Source: an uncultured Acidimicrobiaceae bacterium (lineage in GTDB: Bacteria > Actinomycetota > Acidimicrobiia > Acidimicrobiales > Ilumatobacteraceae). Taken from it: a stretch of DNA of 11,079 nucleotides. Made by a program: the position numbers and the translations under genes. Positions 5,950 to 11,079 of the stretch are shown here, one piece after another (the stretch's first letter is position 1; the number at the start of each line of letters is the position of its first letter). The stretch lies in assembly GCA_903904615.1 (NCBI GenBank), contig CAIVDG010000129.1, forward strand, positions 1 to 11,079, given 5' to 3'. The notes beneath the pieces are model-generated. The model made no database searches and had not been told where the DNA came from. It saw nothing but the letters and a program-made list of their open reading frames with translations.

Positions 5950-5957
5950 CAAACCAC

Positions 5958-7115
5958 ATGAAGAAACTCTGGAAGCTTGCCGCAACGGCTGCTGCCGCTT
6001 CGTTGCTTGTTGCAGCGTGCGGTGGAAGCGATTCGGCATCCGACACCACTCAGGCCCCCGCAGAAGGTGCAGACGTCAAAGTTGCCGTTGTGTACTTGGG
6101 TGTTCCTGACGACAAGGGCTGGACATACCAGCACGAACAAGGCATCTTGCAACTTGAGCAAGAACTTGGCGTTGAAGTAAAGCGCGTTGAAAATGTTCCT
6201 GAAGGTGCAGATTCTGAAGCAACCTTCGAAGCACTTGCAGCAGACGGTTACCAACTTATTTTTGCAACATCTTTCGGATACGGCGCACCAATGGCAAAAG
6301 TTGCTGTGAACCATCCTGAAGTGTGTTTCCAGTGGGCAACAGGTGCAAAGTTCTTGTTGACCAAGGCCGGCGGCGGCGAGTTCGCTGACTTCGATGCATT
6401 GCCAGCAAACCTTGGCACGTACTTCGGTGCTGCTGAAGAAGCTCGTTATCTCTCCGGTATCGCAGCAGGTAAGGCAACCAAGAACAACAAGATTGGTTAC
6501 GTTGCAGCATTCCCAATTCCAGAAGTGCTCCGCGGAATTAACGCATTTACTTTGGGCGCACGTTCAGTGAACCCAGATGCAACAGTTCAGGTCACCTGGA
6601 CCAAGACATGGTTCGACCCAACAACCGAGCGTCAGGCTGCAGAGTCATTGCTCGACGCAGGTGTTGACGTAATGGCTCAGCATCAAGACACCACAGAGCC
6701 CGGCCTCGCAGCCGACGCAAAGGGTGCAAAGTGGGTTGGTTACAACTCCGATGTGAAGGAAGCTGCACCAAATGCATGGCTCACCGCTCCAACATGGAAC
6801 TGGGGACCGTTCTACACAAAGACTGCAAAAGCAGTTGCTGCCGGTACATGCCCCACCGATGAGTACTACGGAAACATGCAAGATGGCATGGTCACCTTGG
6901 CATCATTCGGTGACTCAGTAGATGCTGAAACACAGTCACTCATTGAAGAGAAGAAGGCAGCCACCGTTGCAGGTGAGTTCGCACCATTCACTGGTCCAAT
7001 CAACAAGCAAGATGGTTCCGCATGGCTCGCCGATGGTGAGAAGGCAGAACTCGGATTCTTGTTGGCTGACATGAAGTTCTTCGTAGAAGGTGTTGTCGGC
7101 TCCGCTGAGGGCTGA
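5958..7115 (+). CDS. BMP-family ABC importer substrate-binding lipoprotein (probable nucleoside/purine)
   Basis: The protein has 385 residues, slightly longer than the usual BMP/PnrA length of about 350. Residues 1-21 are a lipoprotein signal with lipobox VAAC (Cys21), followed by a Gly/Ser/Asp tether to about residue 38. The BMP core then shows 'VAVVYLGVPDDKGWTYQHEQG' in part: the D-KGW-Y-H-G cluster at 51-62, 'FATSFGYG' (102-109), 'RYLSGIAAG' (163-171), 'GINAFTLGAR' (193-202) and 'MAQHQDTTEP' (239-248). The GWTYQH and QH-D pattern is, from memory, that of the BMP branch holding purine-binding members. It is anchored on the outer face of the membrane and passes ligand to the permeases encoded downstream. 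It is the first gene of the operon. GCA makes up 31 of 49 Ala codons from position 6240 on, with no GCG, consistent with high expression. The exact ligand is not proven; adenine, other purines or nucleosides are the leading options. Confidence 0.93.
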   Translation: MKKLWKLAATAAAASLLVAACGGSDSASDTTQAPAEGADVKVAVVYLGVPDDKGWTYQHEQGILQLEQELGVEVKRVENVPEGADSEATFEALAADGYQLIFATSFGYGAPMAKVAVNHPEVCFQWATGAKFLLTKAGGGEFADFDALPANLGTYFGAAEEARYLSGIAAGKATKNNKIGYVAAFPIPEVLRGINAFTLGARSVNPDATVQVTWTKTWFDPTTERQAAESLLDAGVDVMAQHQDTTEPGLAADAKGAKWVGYNSDVKEAAPNAWLTAPTWNWGPFYTKTAKAVAAGTCPTDEYYGNMQDGMVTLASFGDSVDAETQSLIEEKKAATVAGEFAPFTGPINKQDGSAWLADGEKAELGFLLADMKFFVEGVVGSAEG

Positions 7116-7125
7116 TTTTCACAAC

Positions 7126-8688
7126 ATGTCCAATACCTCTCACGAGGTCGCGTCGGGGCCGTACCACTCAGGTGGTGCGGCCCCTAGCGCACTCTCAGCA
7201 CACTCAGTTTCAAAACGATTCCCTGGCGTCTTAGCGAACGACTCCGTCGACTTCGACATTCAGCCAGGCGAAGTACACACACTCCTTGGCGAGAATGGTG
7301 CAGGAAAAAGCACACTCGCTGCAATGCTGTGCGGCTTGTATCAGCCCGACAGTGGCTACATCGCGCGCAACGGACAACGCGTTGCTCTGTCATCGCCGCG
7401 CGCAGGTTTGCAGCACGGCATCGCAATGGTGCATCAACACTTTCGTTTAGTTGACCGTTTCACCGTTGCAGAAAATGTCATTCTTGGAAGTCGCAACCTT
7501 TCCTTCGTACTTGATCGCCGCTCCATCAACGAGCGCGTCTCCGAAGTTGCAGAGTCATACGGTCTCCCCATAGATCCCACCGCAACCGTTGGTGATCTTT
7601 CTGTTGGTCAACGTCAACGCGTTGAAATTGTGAAGGCGCTGTACCAAGGTGCAGAAATTCTCCTTCTCGATGAACCCACTGCAGTTCTTGTTCCCGCAGA
7701 AGTGGAGAAATTGTTTGAGAACGTTCATGCAATGACACAAGCCGGAAAGTCCATCGTGTTTATCAGTCACAAACTTGGTGAAGTGGTGGAAATTTCCGAT
7801 CGTGTCACTGTGTTGCGCGGCGGAAAAGTAACGGGCCATGTCTCCGGTCGTGGTGCAACAGACACGAAAGATCTTGCTCGTCTCATGGTGGGCCGTGACA
7901 TCAACCTCGGAACACAACGCGCATCACACCCCACCGGTCACGAAGTTCTTCAAATTCGAGATTTGTCACTGAATGTGAACGGCGTCAACGTCCTCTCCAA
8001 CATCTCGTTCAATGTTCATGAAGGTGAGATGGTGGGCATTGCTGGCGTTGCAGGAAACGGCCAGAAAGAGCTCGCCGACACCATTGCTGGTCTTCTCTCG
8101 CCAACCTCTGGTTCCATTTCCATTGGTGGTGCAACAGCAACCGACCGTGGACCCATTCATGCACGCGAACTTGGCCTTGCCTATGTTCCCGAAGATCGAT
8201 TGGGTATGGGGCTTGTTCCGTCAATGTCCATCTTGGACAACTTATTGCTCACTCGCGACCGTCATATCGTCGTCGATCGTGCATCGGTTCGTCCAGAAGC
8301 AACACGTCTCATTGAACAGTTCGAGATTAAAGCAAATGGTCCCGACCATCTTGCGCGCAAACTTTCTGGCGGTAACGCTCAGAAGGTTTTGCTTGCACGT
8401 GAATTGTCGGGCGGTCGCACGGCAACCAAGTTGTTGGTGGTGTGTTCACCCACTCGTGGCCTGGACGTAGGTGCCATTGAAACAGTGCGTCGTCTGTTGG
8501 ACGATGCGCGCAGCGCCGGACAAGCCATCTTGCTGATCTCTGAAGATCTCGATGAAATCATGTCGCTTGCAGATCGCATTCTGGTGTTGTACCGCGGTTC
8601 CATCGCGCACGAAACACCCGGCGAGACTGCCCAAATTGCAACAGTTGGCGCCGCAATGGCGGGCCTAACCACAGGAGTAAACGGCTAA
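7126..8688 (+). CDS. ABC importer ATPase with two fused nucleotide-binding domains (BMP-linked, YufO/NupO-like)
   Basis: The protein has 520 residues from the ATG at 7126, 10 nt after the BMP stop. GAGGG at 7107-7111 is a distant SD candidate, so translational coupling is likely. NBD1 is complete: Walker A GENGAGKST (55-63), Q-loop 'MVHQHF' (101-106), signature LSVGQRQRVE (158-167), Walker B ILLLDEP (178-184) and H-loop ISHKL (213-217). NBD2 is degenerate, as is normal in this family: GVAGNGQKEL replaces Walker A (307-316), and 'YVPEDR' (353-358), LSGGNAQK (413-420) and 'CSPTRGLDVGAIE' (440-452) follow. NBD1 therefore probably carries most catalysis. The 500-residue tandem layout places it with RbsA/YufO-type proteins, and the neighbours point to nucleoside or purine import rather than sugar. 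It is cytoplasmic and associates with the two permeases. Confidence 0.95.
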   Translation: MSNTSHEVASGPYHSGGAAPSALSAHSVSKRFPGVLANDSVDFDIQPGEVHTLLGENGAGKSTLAAMLCGLYQPDSGYIARNGQRVALSSPRAGLQHGIAMVHQHFRLVDRFTVAENVILGSRNLSFVLDRRSINERVSEVAESYGLPIDPTATVGDLSVGQRQRVEIVKALYQGAEILLLDEPTAVLVPAEVEKLFENVHAMTQAGKSIVFISHKLGEVVEISDRVTVLRGGKVTGHVSGRGATDTKDLARLMVGRDINLGTQRASHPTGHEVLQIRDLSLNVNGVNVLSNISFNVHEGEMVGIAGVAGNGQKELADTIAGLLSPTSGSISIGGATATDRGPIHARELGLAYVPEDRLGMGLVPSMSILDNLLLTRDRHIVVDRASVRPEATRLIEQFEIKANGPDHLARKLSGGNAQKVLLARELSGGRTATKLLVVCSPTRGLDVGAIETVRRLLDDARSAGQAILLISEDLDEIMSLADRILVLYRGSIAHETPGETAQIATVGAAMAGLTTGVNG

Positions 8689-9785
8689 TGCCTGCACCAT
8701 TTCGCATTGTCTTTGAACAACGCGCAGAAACACCAAAGTATCTGTCGGCATTAGTGCCGTTGATATCTGTTCTTGCTGCACTTGTCGCCGGCGCTTTGTT
8801 CCTTACAGCTACCGGATACTCCGCAATGGACACATACAAGAACATGTTGGACGACGGCTTCCTCACATATAGAGGAATCACCGAGACGTTGGGGCTTTCC
8901 ACAGTCCTTATCTGCACAGGAATCGCCGCTGCATTTTCCTTTCAGATGAATTTGTACAACATTGGTGGTGAAGGCCAGCTGTACTTGGGAATGATTGGTG
9001 CTGCGTGGGCGGGACTCGCATTAGGGCCGCATCTTCCCTCGTTCGTCATGATTCCGCTAGTTCTCATCATCGGTTCACTCGCCGGAGCATTGTGGATTTT
9101 TGTTCCCGCGTTTGTTCGTGCGCGTTTAGGAACCAGTGAGATTGTGACCACTTTGTTGCTCACCTATGTGGCATCAAGTTTGCTGAAGCATTTCATCAAC
9201 ACCCCCAACAGTTTCTTCCGCGCAAAGAATGTTGCGTTCCCGCAAGGGCGCAACGTGGCCGACTCTGCAGCTCTATCCCCCATTGGTGACACGCGTTTGT
9301 ACCCAACCTTCTTCGTCGTGGTTGCTCTTGCGTTATTCCTCTACTGGTTAGTGAAGAAAACAGAGTTTGGATACCGCATTCAAGTTATTGCCGACTCACC
9401 TCGCGCAGCTCACTACGCGGGCGTTAATGCCAACAAGACAACTATCGCCGTCATGTTGATGTCTGGTGCTCTCGCTGGTCTTGGTGGTGCAACACTCATC
9501 GTCGGACCGTTCGCTCGCCTGGACCAAGGAATCACACTTCTCGGTTATGGATACGCCGGAATTGTTGTGGCGGCACTTGCGCGCAACAACTTCGCAGGAA
9601 TCATCGTCAGTGGCATTCTGTTCGCAGGACTTCGCGTCGGCGGCGAAAAGTTACAGATCTCCACCGACACGCCAAAGCACATCGGAGTCATGATGCAAGG
9701 CGCCATCTTGCTTTTCGCACTCGGTGGTGAAGCGTTTCGCCGATACAAGATTCGTGCCGTACGCATGAAGGCGGTTGCACAATGA
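8688..9785 (+). CDS. ABC importer permease 1 (YufP/NupP-like, BPD_transp_2 type)
   Basis: The protein has 365 residues. Its ATG shares one base with the TAA of the ATPase gene (TAATG), and AGGAG at 8673-8677 gives a ribosome site 10 nt before it. It is strongly hydrophobic, with clear membrane stretches at about residues 20-42, 68-85, 95-114, 118-140, 150-168, 205-222, 252-274, 283-298 and 303-315, and a further one near 333-348. Family motifs include 'NIGGEGQLYLGMIGA' (91-105), 'RARLGTSEIVTTLLL' (144-158), the cytoplasmic 'FGYRIQVIADSPRAAHYAG' coupling region (227-245), and 'YGYAGIVVAALARNN' (287-301). It forms the transmembrane channel with the next gene product. GGEGQ is characteristic of BMP-linked permeases and distinguishes it from sugar permeases of the RbsC type. 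Confidence 0.94.
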   Translation: MPAPFRIVFEQRAETPKYLSALVPLISVLAALVAGALFLTATGYSAMDTYKNMLDDGFLTYRGITETLGLSTVLICTGIAAAFSFQMNLYNIGGEGQLYLGMIGAAWAGLALGPHLPSFVMIPLVLIIGSLAGALWIFVPAFVRARLGTSEIVTTLLLTYVASSLLKHFINTPNSFFRAKNVAFPQGRNVADSAALSPIGDTRLYPTFFVVVALALFLYWLVKKTEFGYRIQVIADSPRAAHYAGVNANKTTIAVMLMSGALAGLGGATLIVGPFARLDQGITLLGYGYAGIVVAALARNNFAGIIVSGILFAGLRVGGEKLQISTDTPKHIGVMMQGAILLFALGGEAFRRYKIRAVRMKAVAQ

Positions 9786-10720
9786 ACTCAAACATTTGGT
9801 TGTTGTCCTTTGCAGACTCTGTCGCAATTGCCACCACTCTCATTCTCGCCGCGCTCGGCGCACTGTTTACAGAACGTGCAGGTGTGCTGAACCTTGGTAT
9901 CGAGGGCATGTTGCTCACTTCTGCAATCACCTCTTTCCTCGTTGCCGATTCAACGGGCAGCGTGTGGGCCGGCTTGCTGTTGGGCATCATCCTTGGTGCT
10001 GTTCTGGCAGCTATTCACGCGCTACTCACGGTTGTGTTACGTGCAAACCAGATTGTGTCGGGTTTGGCCTTAGTTATCTTCGGTACTGGTCTTGCGAACT
10101 TCTTGGGTAAGCCCGCAGAAGGGAAAACCATTAAGACCACTATCGAACCGATGAGCTTTGGCCCATTGTCAGATATCCCGGGCATAGGTCCAGTGGTGTT
10201 TGGTCAAGACATCATCACGTATGTGGCGCTTGCAATTGCTGTTCTCGCATCGTGGTTCTTGTTCCGCACTCGTGCTGGACTTGAAGTACGTGCAACGGGT
10301 GACGATCCAGCAACAGTTGATGCACAAGGTTTGTCCGTCGCAACCATTCGCATTCGCTACACACTTCTTGGTGGTGCGTTAGTTGGTTTTGGTGGAGCGT
10401 TTCACATGCTGGGTCAAAGCGCTGCGTGGCACTTGGAAGCAACAACAAACGGCGTTGGCTGGATTGCTCTTTCGCTTGTGGTCTTCGCTGGTTGGCGACC
10501 AATTCGTCTCATCTTTGGCGCCATCTTGTTTGGGTTCACGCTGCAGTTGCCATTCACATTGCAAGCCGAGCAAATCACGTTCATCCCATCTGCTCTCATG
10601 CCCATGCTCCCCTACTTGGCCACACTTATTGCGCTTATTGCACTCAGTCGCCCAAGCAGCCGGAACATTCTGGGTGCCCCCAAGGCATTGGGTATTCCCT
10701 TCGTTCGCGACGAACGCTAA
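9782..10720 (+). CDS. ABC importer permease 2 (YufQ/NupQ-like, BPD_transp_2 type)
   Basis: The protein has 312 residues. Its ATG overlaps the stop of permease 1 (ATGA, 4 nt), with a purine-rich GAAGGCGG at 9767-9774, so the two permeases are probably translationally coupled and made in equal amounts. Membrane stretches lie at about residues 10-28, 40-56, 61-85, 88-106, 144-162, 190-210, 224-238, 241-260 and 268-288. Motifs are 'LFTERAGVLNLGIEGMLL' (28-45), which marks the shorter BMP-linked permease, and the coupling region 'RATGDDPATVDAQGLSVATI' (170-189). The C-terminus 'GAPKALGIPFVRDER' is typical of the subfamily. It completes a four-gene importer; no nucleoside-processing enzyme is encoded downstream before the tRNA gene. 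Confidence 0.94.
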   Translation: MNSNIWLLSFADSVAIATTLILAALGALFTERAGVLNLGIEGMLLTSAITSFLVADSTGSVWAGLLLGIILGAVLAAIHALLTVVLRANQIVSGLALVIFGTGLANFLGKPAEGKTIKTTIEPMSFGPLSDIPGIGPVVFGQDIITYVALAIAVLASWFLFRTRAGLEVRATGDDPATVDAQGLSVATIRIRYTLLGGALVGFGGAFHMLGQSAAWHLEATTNGVGWIALSLVVFAGWRPIRLIFGAILFGFTLQLPFTLQAEQITFIPSALMPMLPYLATLIALIALSRPSSRNILGAPKALGIPFVRDER

Positions 10721-10738
10721 ATACCCCTAGGAAAAGCA

Positions 10739-10766
10739 AAAGGAGTTGACCGAAGTCAACTCCTTT
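10739..10766 (-). terminator. perfect 12-bp hairpin between the importer operon and tRNA-Ser(TGA)
   Basis: 10739-10750 pairs perfectly with 10755-10766. On the minus strand the loop is TTCG closed by C-G (cUUCGg, an unusually stable tetraloop), and the exit reads TTTTGCTTTT, so it works best as the terminator of tRNA-Ser(TGA). On the plus strand the loop is CGAA and only the stem's own TTT follows before GGCGG, so it is at best a weak intrinsic terminator or 3'-end stabiliser for the operon. The stem base is the last A of the tRNA CCA. Confidence 0.85.
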
Positions 10767-10852
10767 GGCGGAACGGAAGGGATTCGAACCCCCGGGGCTA
10801 TTAACCCTCTCGCTTTCAAGGCGAGTGCATTTGTCCGCTCTGCCACCGTTCC
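10766..10852 (-). tRNA. tRNA-Ser, anticodon TGA
   Basis: This is a type II tRNA of 87 nt including the encoded CCA (10766-10768). The acceptor is GGAACGG/CCGTTCC, and the anticodon stem CTCGC/GCGAG holds the loop CTTGAAA (anticodon TGA, reads UCN codons, mainly UCA). A variable arm has GGG...CCC. The T arm is GGGGG-TTCGAAT-CCCTT with two G.T wobble pairs, and the discriminator is G. A TAGCGT hexamer at 10860-10865 (minus strand) lies 7 nt upstream and might be its -10 box. Alternatively it could be processed from read-through of the thioredoxin-fold gene, which ends 44 nt upstream. Confidence 0.96.
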
Positions 10853-10896
10853 GTTGACCACGCTACCTGCGCAACGGCGGTGAGAGAAAGACGGAT

Positions 10897-11079
10897 TTAG
10901 CGGCCGAGAGCCTTGTTGATGAAGTTCGGGATTTCCGACTCGTCCATCTCGCCGGAATGACGGGCGACAACTTTGCCGTCCTTGTCGAGGACCACCATGA
11001 ACGGATACCCATCCACGCCGTAGCCAACGCCAGCATCATTGGTTTCCGTGTCGGCCATTACTTCGAATGGCCACTCAAA
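10897..11079 (-). CDS. thioredoxin-fold (TlpA/ResA-like) protein, C-terminal fragment
   Basis: The frame is open from the window edge to TAA at 10899-10897, giving the last 60 residues. 'GVDGYPFMVVLDKDGKVV' in the fragment is the thioredoxin-like cis-Pro segment (Pro26 of the visible part) followed by the beta-hairpin and the Gly-containing turn, then 'RHSGEMDESEIPNFINKAL', the closing helix. The expected CxxC or equivalent active site would lie upstream, outside the window. Redox activity and any signal peptide or membrane anchor therefore cannot be judged. TlpA/ResA-type proteins act on disulfides outside the membrane; a peroxiredoxin-like protein is an alternative. tRNA-Ser(TGA) follows on the same strand. 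Confidence 0.85.
   Translation of the reverse strand, partial: FEWPFEVMADTETNDAGVGYGVDGYPFMVVLDKDGKVVARHSGEMDESEIPNFINKALGR

Noticed and set aside
5874..5957. Upstream in-frame ATG for the BMP protein
   Set aside because: No ribosome site, and it would bury the lipoprotein signal; ATG 5958 has AGGGAG 8 nt upstream.
5782..5957. Purine riboswitch ahead of the importer operon
   Set aside because: I looked for the conserved purine-aptamer core and three-way junction and see neither; only short repeats are present.
5949..6881. Minus-strand open frames within the BMP gene, rich in Cys or Arg
   Set aside because: Composition reflects the codon bias of the real gene read backwards; no family resemblance.
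10200..10749. Overlapping open frames on both strands within and past permease 2
   Set aside because: Out of frame with a well-supported permease and lacking any family motif.

Overview
The window looks like a chromosomal segment of an actinobacterium with a moderate GC content, close to 50% by eye. The evidence is Gram-positive style lipoprotein signals, a secreted choice-of-anchor I protein with a fibronectin type III domain, a secreted LysM/lysozyme-like protein, and TANNNT boxes just ahead of genes that lack a Shine-Dalgarno site (leaderless style). Placement in Acidimicrobiia is only a guess from gene style. I see no phage gene, transposase, insertion sequence or CRISPR array.

Layout. 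1-207 (+): the last 68 residues of a TetR-family regulator. 260-2143 (+): a large lipoprotein with a probable papain-like Cys/His domain, a Thr/Ser-rich linker and an Ig-like C-terminal domain. 2144-4519 (-): a secreted 791-residue choice-of-anchor I beta-propeller protein. Its stop codon directly abuts the stop of the lipoprotein gene. 4520-4903: mostly non-coding, with one possible 45-residue ORF at 4721-4858 and a strong terminator. 4904-5781 (-): tRNA-Arg(ACG), a LysM plus lysozyme-like cell-wall hydrolase, and tRNA-Ser(GCT). In transcription order this is Ser, hydrolase, Arg, ending at the 4871-4900 hairpin. 5782-5957: a divergent regulatory region with two pairs of short direct repeats.

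5958-10720 (+) is a complete four-gene ABC importer operon: a BMP-family binding lipoprotein, a double-domain ATPase, and two permeases. The genes are separated by 10 nt, -1 nt and -4 nt. This is the nucleoside/purine importer type (YufNOPQ/NupNOPQ-like). The binding protein captures substrate outside the membrane, the permease pair forms the channel, and the ATPase drives import. The operon converges on tRNA-Ser(TGA) (10766-10852, -), with one perfect 12-bp hairpin between them. The window ends in the C-terminal 60 residues of a thioredoxin-fold protein (-).

The least explained parts are the Cys/His-domain lipoprotein, the hydrolase gene set between two tRNA genes, and the repeats ahead of the importer operon. 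Nothing here can be called a new defence or mobile system from sequence alone.
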